Assembly (NCBI GenBank): GCA_963762085.1
Contig: CAVXJD010000004.1
Coordinates: forward strand, 186,001 to 250,000
Reading direction: 5' to 3'
Origin: DASQGA01 sp963762085
GTDB lineage: Bacteria; Actinomycetota; Thermoleophilia; Gaiellales; Gaiellaceae
Length of the DNA stretch: 64,000 nt
Shown: in pieces, positions 18,457 through 27,139 of the stretch
Layout: the number at the start of each line of letters is the position of its first letter
Numbering within the stretch: position 1 is the stretch's first letter
Notes under the pieces: generated by a model
The model's input: the letters and a program-made list of their open reading frames with translations, nothing else
Database searches by the model: none
What the model was told of the DNA's origin: nothing
Position numbers and translations under genes: made by a program

Positions 18457-18690
18457 GTGGAGGAGCTCCTCGAGTACCTGGCCAAATGCCTGGTCGACAA
18501 GCCCGAGGAGGTCTCGGTGACCCGAAGGGAAGAGGAGGGAGCCGTCATCCTCGAGCTTCGCGTTGCCCCGGACGAGGTGGGGAAGGTGATCGGCAAGGGC
18601 GGCCGCGTCGCCCGCGCGCTCAGGACGCTCGTCCGGGCGAGCGCGGCTCGGGGCGGCGACCGCGTCGTCCTTCAGATTGCCGACCGGTGA
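18457..18690 (+). CDS. khpA: KH-domain RNA-binding protein KhpA
   Basis: The 77-residue protein is a single KH domain with the GxxG loop in DEVGKVIGKGGRVARALR. KhpA binds RNA and, with KhpB, affects cell elongation and translation in Gram-positives. GTG 18457 fits the family start (VEELLEYLAKCLVDKPEEV) and follows a GAGAAAG sequence; the frame is open upstream across rpsP but is not homologous. It overlaps rimM by 14 bases. Confidence 0.93.
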   Translation: MEELLEYLAKCLVDKPEEVSVTRREEEGAVILELRVAPDEVGKVIGKGGRVARALRTLVRASAARGGDRVVLQIADR

Positions 18691-19162
18691 TTCTCTGCCC
18701 GGCTGGGTTTCGGTCGGCCGGGTCGGACGGGCACACGGCATCGACGGATCGTTCGTCGTCGAGCGCCCGAGCGACGATCCGACCCGCTTCGAGGTGGGCA
18801 GTCGCGTCTATGTCGAGCGCGAGCCCGCACGGATCGAAATGTCGAAACGAGCGGGAGGCCGTCGGCTCGTGATCCGCCTGGACCGACCCGTGGCACGAGG
18901 TGCTGCGATCGAGGTTCCCGTCGCGGAGCTCCCGCCGCCCGAGGAGGGCGCCTACTACGTCTTCCAGCTGGTCGGCCTGGCCGCTGAGGACGAGGCGGGG
19001 AGGGTGCTTGGCACCGTTGTGGATGTGGCTCCCGGGGTGGCGAACGACGTGCTGGAGCTCGATTCGGGGCTCATGCTTCCACTCGTAGCGGAGTGCGTTC
19101 ACATGGTCGACGTCGAGGGCGGGCGCATCGTGATCGCGCCGGGGTTCGCTGACCCTGGTTAA
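18677..19162 (+). CDS. rimM: Ribosome maturation factor RimM
   Basis: The 161-residue protein has the RimM N-domain start WVSVGRVGRAHGIDGSFVV and a PRC-barrel C-domain (YYVFQLVGL, then VLELDSGLMLPLV). It assists 30S head assembly by binding S19. A TTG inside the end of khpA is the only plausible start. trmD follows in the same frame after a 12-base gap. Confidence 0.93.
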   Translation: MPTGDSLPGWVSVGRVGRAHGIDGSFVVERPSDDPTRFEVGSRVYVEREPARIEMSKRAGGRRLVIRLDRPVARGAAIEVPVAELPPPEEGAYYVFQLVGLAAEDEAGRVLGTVVDVAPGVANDVLELDSGLMLPLVAECVHMVDVEGGRIVIAPGFADPG

Positions 19163-19174
19163 TCTCAGGCGGCC

Positions 19175-19831
19175 CTGCAACTCGATGTCTTCACCCTGCT
19201 TCCCCACGCGTTTGCCTGGCTTACGGAGCACCGGCCGCTCGCTGCCGTCCTCGGGACGGAGCTCGACCTACGACTCTGGAGCTACCGCGACTTCACGCCT
19301 CTCACCGGCGGCCAGGTCGATGACGAGCCGTACGGGGGCGGCGCCGGGATGGTGCTCCGGGTCGACGTGGTCTACGCGGCGCTCGAGGCCGTCTACGGTG
19401 ACGTGGGCGGGCGGCGCGTAGTGGCGCTCACCCCCCAGGGTCGCCAGCTCGACCAGGCACTCGTGGAGGAGCTTGCAGCGGAGCAGGAGCTGACCGTCCT
19501 CTCGGCACGCTTCGAGGGCTTCGACGAACGGATCGTGGAGCACGTCGCCACGGACTCCGTCTCGATCGGTCCCTATGTGCTCTCCGGCGGTGAGCTTCCT
19601 GCAATGGTTCTCGTCGACGCGATCGGTCGGCGGCTGCCCGGCGCGCTGCGGGAGGAAAGCGGTGCCGTCGAGAGCTTCTCCGAGGCGCTCGAGGGCGGCG
19701 TCGAGTTCCCTCATTACACGCGGCCGGCCGAGTTTCGCGGGTGGCGCGTCCCGGACGTGCTCCTCTCCGGAGATCACGCACGCATCGAGGACTGGCGGCG
19801 CGAGGAGAGCAGAGCGAGGTCGGCGGAGTGA
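19175..19831 (+). CDS. trmD: tRNA (guanine37-N1)-methyltransferase TrmD, apparent CTG start
   Basis: The 218-residue SPOUT methyltransferase modifies G37 of tRNAs and prevents frameshifting. The knot signature DDEPYGGGAGMVL, the EFLSARFEGFDERI-type loop (here LSARFEGFDERI) and DYVLSGGE-like GPYVLSGGELPAM are present. The N-terminal LQLDVFTLLPHAFAWL begins directly at a CTG (19175); no ATG, GTG or TTG exists between the in-frame rimM stop and the essential region. A TAATCT box ends nine bases upstream, so a leaderless CTG start is possible. A sequencing error at the first base is the simpler alternative. Confidence 0.92.
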   Translation: MQLDVFTLLPHAFAWLTEHRPLAAVLGTELDLRLWSYRDFTPLTGGQVDDEPYGGGAGMVLRVDVVYAALEAVYGDVGGRRVVALTPQGRQLDQALVEELAAEQELTVLSARFEGFDERIVEHVATDSVSIGPYVLSGGELPAMVLVDAIGRRLPGALREESGAVESFSEALEGGVEFPHYTRPAEFRGWRVPDVLLSGDHARIEDWRREESRARSAE

Positions 19832-20430
19832 GAGGCCCGATCGACAGGCTGACGGCGGGACTCCCGGGCCACTGGCGGACGACGGCCGACTGGGTGATCA
19901 CGATCGTGGTCGCAGTCGGAGCCGTCCTTGCGATCAAGCAGTGGGTCGTGAACCCGTACCGGATTCCGTCTTCCTCGATGGAGCCGACCTTGCACTGTGC
20001 CGAGCCGGCCGATGGATGCCAGTCCCGGTTCTCGGATCGCGTTCTCGCGAACCGCTTCATCTACCACCTGCGTGACCCGGAGCGCGGCGACATCGTGGTG
20101 TTCGAGACGCCGCCGGCCGCGCGTGAGCGTTGTGGCGCGGGCGGCACGTTCGTGAAACGCTTGATCGGCCTCCCGGGCGAGGTCATCTCGGAGCAGAACG
20201 GCACGGTCTACATCGACGGGAAGCCTCTGAAGGAGCCGTATCTGAAGCCCGACCAGCGCGACCAGCAGGACTACCGGGCGCGGAAGATCGCCCCGGATCA
20301 CTACTTCATGATGGGCGACAACCGCACGCAATCTTGCGACAGCCGGGTTTGGGGCGCCGTTCCGCGCGACAACCTGATCGGCGAGGTCTTCGCGGTCTAC
20401 TGGCCGCCGCAGCGAATCGGCTTTCGCTAG
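19828..20430 (+). CDS. lepB: Signal peptidase I
   Basis: The 200-residue membrane protease cleaves signal peptides of exported proteins. One N-terminal membrane helix (about 23-40) leads to box B with the nucleophile serine S50 (PSSSMEPTL) and box D with the general-base lysine K110 (GTFVKRLIGLPGE); GDNRTQSCDSR forms box E. The GTG start overlaps the trmD stop (GTGA). Its place between trmD and rplS is usual for actinobacteria. Confidence 0.95.
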   Translation: MRGPIDRLTAGLPGHWRTTADWVITIVVAVGAVLAIKQWVVNPYRIPSSSMEPTLHCAEPADGCQSRFSDRVLANRFIYHLRDPERGDIVVFETPPAARERCGAGGTFVKRLIGLPGEVISEQNGTVYIDGKPLKEPYLKPDQRDQQDYRARKIAPDHYFMMGDNRTQSCDSRVWGAVPRDNLIGEVFAVYWPPQRIGFR

Positions 20431-20461
20431 CATTGCCCGGCCGGTTGGGCCGGTCCTTCGT

Positions 20462-20812
20462 ATGGCGAACATGATCGACATCCTCGAGCGCAAGCAGCTG
20501 CGCGACGATCTCCCGGACTTCAAGGCCGGCGACACCGTCCGCGTCCATTTCCAGGTGATCGAGGGCCAGCGCCGGCGCGTCCAGGTCTTCGAGGGGATCG
20601 TCCTCAAGCGCCAAGGCGCGGGTGTCCGTGAGACGTTCACCGTCAGGAAGAACTCCTTCGGCGTCGGCGTCGAGCGGACGTTCCCGCTCCATTCGCCGAA
20701 GATCGAGCAGATCGAGGTCGGAGCGATCGGTGACGTGAGTCGCGCCAAGCTCTACTACCTCCGCGGCAAGGTCGGGAAGAAGGCCCGCGTCCGCGAAAAG
20801 CAGCGCACGTAG
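20462..20812 (+). CDS. rplS: 50S ribosomal protein L19
   Basis: The 116-residue protein contains the L19 blocks DFKAGDTVRVHFQVIEG and RVQVFEGIVLKRQGAGVRETFTVRK, ending YYLRGKVGKKARV. L19 lies at the 30S-50S interface. It starts with ATG after a 31-base gap that contains a CCGGCCGGTTGGGCCGG stem-like sequence. Confidence 0.97.
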   Translation: MANMIDILERKQLRDDLPDFKAGDTVRVHFQVIEGQRRRVQVFEGIVLKRQGAGVRETFTVRKNSFGVGVERTFPLHSPKIEQIEVGAIGDVSRAKLYYLRGKVGKKARVREKQRT

Positions 20813-20882
20813 CGGAAACGAGCTCGCGCCGAGATCCGCACGGTTCGAGGGCTCGCCCGGCGGCCGGGCTATGCTGGCTCGG

Positions 20883-21557
20883 GTGCGCCGGACCGGCCGA
20901 AAACTTCTCGCGTTCGACCGACGCCTCGGTGCGCGGTTCGTCGCGGGCGCGGACGAAGCCGGGCGCGGGAGCCTCGCCGGGCCGCTGGTCGTCGCAGGCG
21001 TTCTCTTCGATTACGAGCGCTTACGTGACCACCGCGTGCGCCCACTCGCCCTCTTGAATGACTCGAAGCAGGTGTCCGAGGAGGGTCGCGAAGTTCTCTT
21101 CCGCGCCATCGCGGGCTGCGCAACGCGAATCGCGGTTCGTGTCATTCCATCGCATGCGATCGATCGTGACGGGCTGCACAAGTCAAACCTGCGGGGCCTT
21201 CGTGAGGCGCTCGCCGCCCTCAGCCCGCCGGCCGAGGCCTGCCTCGTCGACGGCTTTCGGCTCGGACCCTTGGCACCCCAGCACGAGGCCGTCGTGGACG
21301 GCGACGAGCGGAGCGCGGCGATCGCGGCCGCTTCGATCGTCGCGAAGGTGGTTCGCGACCGGGCCATGCGCCGGCTGGACGCGGTCTATCCGCACTACGG
21401 GTTCGCGTCCCACGTCGGGTACATAACGCCCGGCCACTCGGCGATCGTCAGGACGAGAGGTCCCTGCGAGATCCACCGCCGCTCGTTCCAGGCCCTCTGC
21501 TACTCCGATGTGGACGACCGTGAGCGGCTCGTGGCCGCCGAGCCAGCTCGGGCGTGA
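20883..21557 (+). CDS. rnhB: Ribonuclease HII
   Basis: The enzyme nicks RNA in RNA-DNA hybrids and removes misincorporated ribonucleotides. The active site starts with GADEAGRGSLAGP (D24, E25 by this start), followed by LNDSKQ and AAASIVAKVVRDR. An upstream ATG at 20871 is itself part of a TATGCT -10-like box; the GTG at 20883, seven bases later, gives a leaderless transcript and is preferred. It ends 50 bases inside yraN. Confidence 0.94.
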   Translation: MRRTGRKLLAFDRRLGARFVAGADEAGRGSLAGPLVVAGVLFDYERLRDHRVRPLALLNDSKQVSEEGREVLFRAIAGCATRIAVRVIPSHAIDRDGLHKSNLRGLREALAALSPPAEACLVDGFRLGPLAPQHEAVVDGDERSAAIAAASIVAKVVRDRAMRRLDAVYPHYGFASHVGYITPGHSAIVRTRGPCEIHRRSFQALCYSDVDDRERLVAAEPARA

Positions 21558-21870
21558 CGCCGAGCGGCGCGTGCGCCGCCATTACCGGCTGCGCGGCTAT
21601 CGCATCCTGGCGACGAACGCACGTGCGGGCGGGAACGAGCTGGACATCGTCGCCCGGCGCGGCGGCCGCCTGGTCTTCTGCGAAGTGAAGGCGCGTGCGG
21701 GGCCGGGCTACGGACATCCCTTTGAGGCTGTGGGCCCCGAGAAAACCCGGCGCCTGCGCCGTGCGGCGGAGGCGTGGCTTGCAGCGCGTCCCGAGCTCGG
21801 TCGGCTCGAAGTGATCTTCGAGGTGGCTGCCGTGCGTGATCGTGCCGTCGAGCGCGCTCCCCTCGGTTAG
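21508..21870 (+). CDS. yraN: UPF0102/YraN family endonuclease-like protein
   Basis: The 120-residue protein has the restriction-endonuclease-like core of YraN: GRDAERRVRRHYRLRGYRIL, then NELDIVARRGGRLVFCEVKAR, with the D-ExK catalytic motif. Its role is thought to be in DNA metabolism but is not settled. The 50-base overlap with rnhB and the following yifB-dprA match a common bacterial order. Confidence 0.92.
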   Translation: MWTTVSGSWPPSQLGRDAERRVRRHYRLRGYRILATNARAGGNELDIVARRGGRLVFCEVKARAGPGYGHPFEAVGPEKTRRLRRAAEAWLAARPELGRLEVIFEVAAVRDRAVERAPLG

Positions 21871-21945
21871 CCGGCAAACCAGGCTCGGTCTTGGCTCAGA
21901 GTCGGAACGAAGCGTGCAGGTGGCGTGCGCTATTAGCAGCCTACG

Positions 21946-23415
21946 GTGGAGCGAGTGCTGGCGCGCGTCGTCACCCATGCGCTCGTGGGGCTCGAAGCCC
22001 GGCCCGTCGAGGTGGAGGCCCACCTTCAGCGAGGCGTGCCCGCGTTTGTGATCGTCGGGTTGCCTGACAAGGCTTGCCAGGAGGCCAAGGAGCGCGTCAG
22101 GAGTGGGATCGGGAGCGCGGAGCTCGAGTGGCCGCTGCGCCGAATCACGGTCAACCTCGCTCCGGCTGACCTCCGCAAGGAAGGCTCCGGGTTCGATCTT
22201 CCAATTGCGCTCGCCGTGCTCGCGGCGTCGCGCCAGGTTCCGCCCGAACGACTCGTCGAGCACGCGGCGGTCGGCGAGCTCGCTCTCGACGGGCGACTCC
22301 GTCCCGTTCCGGGTGTGCTCGTCGCCGCGGAAGCCGCCCGCCGGGCCGGGCTCGACCGGCTCATCTGCCCGGTGGAGTCTGCGGCCGAGGCCGCGCTGGC
22401 GGGGGTCGTACCGGTGCCCGTGCGTCATCTGGTGGAGGCGGGCGAGTATCTCTGCGGCCGCTTCACGCCGGAGACGGTCGTCGATCGTCCACCGCTCCTG
22501 CGGCGGACGCATCCGGATCTCTGTGATGTGCGCGGCCAAGAGCGCGCCCGGCGTGCCCTCGAGGTCGCCGCAGCAGGTCGTCATAACCTCCTCCTTGCGG
22601 GCCCGCCGGGCACCGGCAAGACGATGCTCGCCCGGCGCCTTCCGGGCATCCTCCCGTCGTTGAGCAGAGAGGAAGCGCTCGAGGTGACGCGGATCCACTC
22701 GGTGGCAGGGCTCCTGGCTCCGGGGAGCGGGATCGTGGACGAGCCGCCGTTCCGCGCCCCGCACCACACTGCGTCTGCCCCGGCCATCGTGGGAGGTGGA
22801 GTCGGGCCTCGGCCGGGCGAGGTGAGCCTCGCGCATAGAGGTGTCCTGCTCCTCGACGAGCTGGGAGAGTTCGTTCGGCCTGCGATCGAATCCCTGCGAC
22901 AGCCGCTCGAGGACGGCACGGTCGCCGTGGCCCGCATCACCGGCCGGATCGTCTTTCCCGCCCGCTTCGTGCTGGTCGGGACCATGAACCTGTGCCCATG
23001 TGGCGCACGGGGGGATCCGGGCGTCGAGTGCGGCTGCTCGCCGCAGCGGCTCTCCGCCTACCGGGAAAAGGTGTCACGCGCGCTTCTCGACCGCTTCGAC
23101 CTCGTGGTGCATCTTCCGCGCGCCCCTGCGCGGGAGTTCGAGCACGGACGCGGCGAGTCGTCGGCGGACGTCAGGGCGCGAGTCGAGAGTGCGGCGGCCC
23201 GCCTGGGGGAGAAGCGTGCGCGGTTCGAGCCTGCTTCCGATGAGCTCCTCGCACGCGCGGTTGACACGCTTCCCCTCTCCGCGCGCGGCCGGTCGCGAGT
23301 CCGCCGGGTGGCACGGACCGTCGCCGCACTCGCCGGAGAGGGCGAAGTGTCGCCGGCGCACCTGGCTGAGGCCTTGTCGTACAGGACACCCACGGAGCTC
23401 GCGGTCGCGGCGTGA
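21946..23415 (+). CDS. comM: YifB/ComM family Mg-chelatase-like AAA+ ATPase
   Basis: The 489-residue protein has an N-terminal Lon-like domain (VVGLPDKACQEAKERVRSGI), a AAA+ core with Walker A GPPGTGKT (about 220-227) and Walker B VLLLDELGEF, and a C-terminal Mg_chelatase_C domain. ComM is a helicase that promotes branch migration during integration of transforming DNA. It overlaps dprA by four bases, so both natural-transformation-type genes are coupled. The C-rich LCPCGARGDPGVECGCS segment is normal for the family. Confidence 0.93.
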   Translation: MERVLARVVTHALVGLEARPVEVEAHLQRGVPAFVIVGLPDKACQEAKERVRSGIGSAELEWPLRRITVNLAPADLRKEGSGFDLPIALAVLAASRQVPPERLVEHAAVGELALDGRLRPVPGVLVAAEAARRAGLDRLICPVESAAEAALAGVVPVPVRHLVEAGEYLCGRFTPETVVDRPPLLRRTHPDLCDVRGQERARRALEVAAAGRHNLLLAGPPGTGKTMLARRLPGILPSLSREEALEVTRIHSVAGLLAPGSGIVDEPPFRAPHHTASAPAIVGGGVGPRPGEVSLAHRGVLLLDELGEFVRPAIESLRQPLEDGTVAVARITGRIVFPARFVLVGTMNLCPCGARGDPGVECGCSPQRLSAYREKVSRALLDRFDLVVHLPRAPAREFEHGRGESSADVRARVESAAARLGEKRARFEPASDELLARAVDTLPLSARGRSRVRRVARTVAALAGEGEVSPAHLAEALSYRTPTELAVAA

Positions 23416-24272
23416 CGGCTGGTTCGGTCGACCGGCGAAGCACGGCGTATCCGGCCCTACTCCGCGAGCTGACAGACGCGCCCGCCCGTCTCTATTTGCG
23501 AAGAGGCGTGCCCGAGCTCCTCTCACGCCCTTCGGTCGCCATCGTCGGCGCCCGGAGCTGCTCCGCCTACGGCGCTCAGGTGGCGCGGACGCTTGGCCGT
23601 GAGCTCGCTGGTGCGGGTCTGGTGGTCGTCAGCGGGCTTGCCCGTGGCATCGACGGCGAGGCACACCGCGGCGCCCTCGCAGCCGGCGGTGTCACAGTCG
23701 CCGTCCTCGGGTGCGGAGTCGACCGGGACTATCCCGCCCGTCATGCGGAGCTGGCCGCCCGCATCGTGGAGACCGGCGAGATCGTCTCCGAGTACGAGCC
23801 CAGAGTGGAGCCGGCCCCATGGCGCTTTCCTGCGCGGAACAGGATCGTCGCAGGGCTGACGCTCGCGACCGTCGTCGTCGAGGCGCGCGCGAGGTCGGGC
23901 GCGCTGATCACGGCAGACTTCGCACTGGAGCTTCACCGCGAGGTCTTCGCCGTTCCGGGTGAGATCACGTCCGCCCTCTCGGCCGGCACCAACGATCTCC
24001 TCAGGCAGGGTGCGGTTCCTCTGCTCTCCTCGCGTGACGTGCTCGACGTGCTGGGCCTCGAGCTGGCGTCCCGGCCACCTCCCGGCATCGCAGTCTCCCC
24101 GGCTGCCTCGGCGATCCTGCGGCTGCTCGCGGACGGCGCACGTGGCACGGACGAGCTGACGCGGAAGGCGGGGCGCGAAAGTGGGGAGGTAGCGGCAGCG
24201 CTCGTGGAGCTCGAGCTGGCCGGGCTGGCCGCGCAAGCGGACGGTGTCTACCGGGTGGTGGGGACGTTGTAA
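23412..24272 (+). CDS. dprA: DNA-processing protein DprA
   Basis: The 286-residue protein loads RecA on incoming single-stranded DNA. It has the Rossmann-like DprA domain with SVAIVGARSCSAYG, VVSGLARGIDGEAHRGAL, FPARNRIVAGLT and ARSGALITADFALE, and a C-terminal winged helix (about residues 235-286). It starts with GTG overlapping comM. The helix-hairpin-helix or SAM-like N-domain found in many DprA proteins is reduced to a short leader. Confidence 0.95.
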   Translation: MTAGSVDRRSTAYPALLRELTDAPARLYLRRGVPELLSRPSVAIVGARSCSAYGAQVARTLGRELAGAGLVVVSGLARGIDGEAHRGALAAGGVTVAVLGCGVDRDYPARHAELAARIVETGEIVSEYEPRVEPAPWRFPARNRIVAGLTLATVVVEARARSGALITADFALELHREVFAVPGEITSALSAGTNDLLRQGAVPLLSSRDVLDVLGLELASRPPPGIAVSPAASAILRLLADGARGTDELTRKAGRESGEVAAALVELELAGLAAQADGVYRVVGTL

Positions 24273-24293
24273 GCGCCGCCCAGCCCAGGGGCG

Positions 24294-25205
24294 TCAGTCC
24301 GGAAAGCTGTCAGGATGGTTCACGGCTCGCCGGTGGAGATCCTCATCGATGTTCCTCCCGGTCACGACGAGCACCACCGGGCCGTCGAGCTCCTCGATCT
24401 GGCCCAGCGAGGCCAGGGCTGCCGCCGGCGACCCCTCGGCGCGGATCCCGACGCGGTCGAAGGCGCCGACGGCTCGCGCGATCGCTCGCTCGGAGACGAG
24501 GAGCATTCGACTTGCGACCTCGCCGAGGACCGAGACCGCGAACGGGATCGCAACGCGCACAGCCATCCCGTCGGCGAAGGTGGCGGAACTGCCCGACTCG
24601 ACCGGGACACCGGCCTCCCAGCTCTCGGACATGACCGGCGCCCCCTTCGCCACGACGCCGATCCTGAGCGTCTGCGGGTTCGTGCGGCAGATCTCGATGC
24701 CGATTCCGCCCAAGAGGGCGCCGTTCCCTACCGGCACGACGACAGCGGCCGGGGCCGCTTCCAGCTGCTCGAGGATCTCGGCTCCGATCGCGCCGTATCC
24801 CTCGTACTGGGCCTGCTCGGCCCCATCCTCAAAGAAAGGCAGGTCGTTCTCGGCGGCGTACTCTGTCGCCGCGAGCTTGGCCTGGTCGAGATCGGTTCCC
24901 GTGGCGCGCACTTCGGCACCGAGGCGCTCGATGATCCCAAGTTTTTCGCGACTCACCGCCTCGGGGACGTACACGATCGCGCGCAGCCCGAGCTGCTCGG
25001 CAGCCCAGGCGGTGGCCGCTCCGTGGTTTCCAGTCGAGGCGGTGACGACAGTGGCGGCTCCGCCCGCTCGATAGGCCTCGAGCGTAGGGAGGGCCCCGCG
25101 CCACTTGAACGCGCCAAGCTCGTGCACGTCCTCGCGCTTCAGGAAGAGGTCCCGGTCGGGCGCGAGGCTCTCGTGTGCCGGCTCGAGCGGCGTCGGCCCC
25201 GTCAA
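24294..25205 (-). CDS. PLP-dependent threonine dehydratase-like lyase
   Basis: The 303-residue fold-type II PLP enzyme resembles catabolic threonine/serine dehydratases. The Schiff-base lysine is K34 in GAFKWRGA, TASTGNHGAATAWAA is the substrate loop and VPVGNGALLGG the phosphate-binding glycine loop. There is no C-terminal ACT domain. The TTG at 25205 is the only start close to the homologous TGPTPLEPA. It is the last gene of a tight minus-strand operon with an amidohydrolase and an enolase-superfamily enzyme, so its substrate may be a hydroxy- or amino-acid product of those steps rather than threonine. Confidence 0.8.
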   Translation of the reverse strand: MTGPTPLEPAHESLAPDRDLFLKREDVHELGAFKWRGALPTLEAYRAGGAATVVTASTGNHGAATAWAAEQLGLRAIVYVPEAVSREKLGIIERLGAEVRATGTDLDQAKLAATEYAAENDLPFFEDGAEQAQYEGYGAIGAEILEQLEAAPAAVVVPVGNGALLGGIGIEICRTNPQTLRIGVVAKGAPVMSESWEAGVPVESGSSATFADGMAVRVAIPFAVSVLGEVASRMLLVSERAIARAVGAFDRVGIRAEGSPAAALASLGQIEELDGPVVLVVTGRNIDEDLHRRAVNHPDSFPD

Positions 25206-25215
25206 CTGATGAAGC

Positions 25216-26061
25216 TCATCCGAAGAGCGCTGTCGCGTTCCTGGCCATGACCACGTCTCTGACAGCATCGCCGAACCCGGCGATCGCCTGCAGCGTTGGC
25301 CGGGTGTCGAGCACGGGTGTGTCGCTCCCGTACAAAAGCCGGCCAACGCCGTACGTCGAGAGACAAAGCTCGAGCGCCTGATGGCCATACGAGGCCGTGT
25401 CCAGGAAGTAGCTCGGGGCGAGGCTCTCCGAGTCGGGCCCACCTCGCCCGCGAAGGCGTTCGACCTGAACGGGCGCGCCGCCTGCGAGGATCGCGAAGAT
25501 GACCGGCACGCCGAGGGTCGCTTCCGGCCCTTGGGCGATCCACCAGGCAAACGCGGCCTGCATCTCCGCCGTGTAGTCGACGATCGCCGCCCACCACGGC
25601 GGTGCGTCTACCGGGGCGGGCCCAGGCGGGCCGGGATGGACGAAGAGCACCTGGCCGGCGTCAGCGAGCTCCGAGGCGAGTCCGTCCACGCCTGCGATCA
25701 ACCGCCGCCCCGAGATGCATGCGCCGGCATATCCGGGGCGGCATTCGCCGCAGGCGAATGCAAGGAGGCGTCCCTGAGACTCGCCGGCGAGACGTTCGAT
25801 TCCTTCGTGGTAGGCAACGGCGAGCTCGCGGGCCGACTCCCACGCCATGGTGGGCGGGAAGGAGACGATCGCGACGTCGATCCCATCCCGGTCGAGTTGC
25901 TCGAGCCGGCGGTCGAGCCGATGAACGTCGAGATCGACCTCGAAGCGGCCCTCGTCCAGCTCCAGCATCGAGCCACGGATGCGCGGGATCTCGCGACGGC
26001 TTGCGAGTGCGGCCACAAGCTCTTCCGGCCAGAGGTGCTGGTGGACGTCGAAGCTAGGCAT
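25216..26061 (-). CDS. Amidohydrolase-2 family metal-dependent hydrolase or decarboxylase
   Basis: The 281-residue protein has the TIM-barrel signature of the ACMSD/amidohydrolase-2 family: an N-terminal HxH (DVHQHLWPEE, H7 and H9), a central FVHPGPPG and a C-terminal YGSDTP with the catalytic Asp. Members hydrolyse lactones or decarboxylate acids. The ATG is inside the last codons of the enolase-superfamily gene (8-base overlap), suggesting coupling and successive steps. Confidence 0.82.
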   Translation of the reverse strand: MPSFDVHQHLWPEELVAALASRREIPRIRGSMLELDEGRFEVDLDVHRLDRRLEQLDRDGIDVAIVSFPPTMAWESARELAVAYHEGIERLAGESQGRLLAFACGECRPGYAGACISGRRLIAGVDGLASELADAGQVLFVHPGPPGPAPVDAPPWWAAIVDYTAEMQAAFAWWIAQGPEATLGVPVIFAILAGGAPVQVERLRGRGGPDSESLAPSYFLDTASYGHQALELCLSTYGVGRLLYGSDTPVLDTRPTLQAIAGFGDAVRDVVMARNATALFG

Positions 26062-27139
26062 CTGCAAGCTTGATCCCGAGTCCTGGTGCCGTGGGGACGG
26101 CCAGGCACCCGTCTGCGTCCGGGACGAGCGGCTCGGCCAGCATGAAGTCGCGGCGCTCCGGCGTCCAGCCCGGCGGATCGTAAGGGAACTCGAGATAGGG
26201 GCCGCCACCGATCCCGGCGGAGAGGTGCAGATTCGCGAGCAGCCCGATCCCGTTCGTCCAGGTGTGCGGCGTGAATGCGAGCCCTCGCGAAAGCACACGT
26301 CGCCCGAGGTCCCGTGCGCGCGCGAGGCCCACCGCGAGGACTGCGTCGGGCTGGTAGACGTCGAGCGCATCCGCCTCGAGGTAGGCGTCGAGGAGCGCCG
26401 GCGTCCGCGCCATCTCTCCGCCCGCGACGGGGATGCCGGACTCGCGCCGCAACCGCGCGAGGCCCGCCACGTCCTCGCCTTCGAGGGGCTCCTCGAGCCA
26501 GCGCACGCCGTGCGCTCCGAGCTCGTCCGCGAAGCGGCGGGCGGTTGCGTAGGGAAGCGCATCGCGAACGTCTCCCGGCATGCGCCAGCCCTGGTTCAGG
26601 TCGACCATGATCTCCATCGTGTCTCCGACCGCATCCCGAACGGCGGCGACGGAGGCAACTCCGCCTTCGAGTCCTTCTGGCTCGACCCGGAGCTTGAGGG
26701 CGCGAAAGCCTTCTTCCCGAAGGCGCAGAGCAAGTTCGGCTCGCTCTCCCGGCGAGCGGATCGCACCGGTCGACGCGTAGAGCGGGAGCCGATTTGCCGT
26801 TCCACCTAGAAGCCTGGCGACTGGCTCTCCGCGCGCCTTGCCGAGCAGGTCCCAGAGAGCCGCCTCGAGCGGCCAGTAACGGCCCGCATGGAAGGCGATC
26901 GTCTCGAGGACGCGTGCGTGGTGCTCGACATCGAGGGGGTCGCGGTCGATGAAGAGGTGCTCGTACACCTCGAACCCGTCCATGGTGTCCCCCGAGCCGA
27001 TTCCGGTGAGACCCTCGTCGGTCTCCACGAGAACGATGGTCGCCTCGAACCGGCGGCGTGGAACCGGATCCCAGGCGGCTTCGAACGGTGGGTCGAGCTC
27101 GTGCGCGACCCGCCGCAGCCGGATGGCTGAGATCCGCAT
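26054..27139 (-). CDS. Enolase superfamily enzyme (muconate-lactonizing / mandelate-racemase group)
   Basis: The 361-residue enzyme has the capping domain (residues 1-120) and a barrel carrying K149-x-R151, the metal ligands D180 (VDLNQGW), E216/E217 (WLEEP) and E242 (GGEM), and H292 (TPHTW). The KxR rather than KxK and the late His resemble both mandelate-racemase-type dehydratases and MLE-type enzymes, so the reaction (dehydration, racemisation or cycloisomerisation) is open. It starts directly after the formaldehyde-activating-enzyme-like gene (TAAATG). Confidence 0.82.
   Translation of the reverse strand: MRISAIRLRRVAHELDPPFEAAWDPVPRRRFEATIVLVETDEGLTGIGSGDTMDGFEVYEHLFIDRDPLDVEHHARVLETIAFHAGRYWPLEAALWDLLGKARGEPVARLLGGTANRLPLYASTGAIRSPGERAELALRLREEGFRALKLRVEPEGLEGGVASVAAVRDAVGDTMEIMVDLNQGWRMPGDVRDALPYATARRFADELGAHGVRWLEEPLEGEDVAGLARLRRESGIPVAGGEMARTPALLDAYLEADALDVYQPDAVLAVGLARARDLGRRVLSRGLAFTPHTWTNGIGLLANLHLSAGIGGGPYLEFPYDPPGWTPERRDFMLAEPLVPDADGCLAVPTAPGLGIKLADA

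Noticed and set aside
24315..25250. Plus-strand frame of 311 codons
   Set aside because: It is antisense to the PLP lyase, which has catalytic motifs in order; the plus frame has none.
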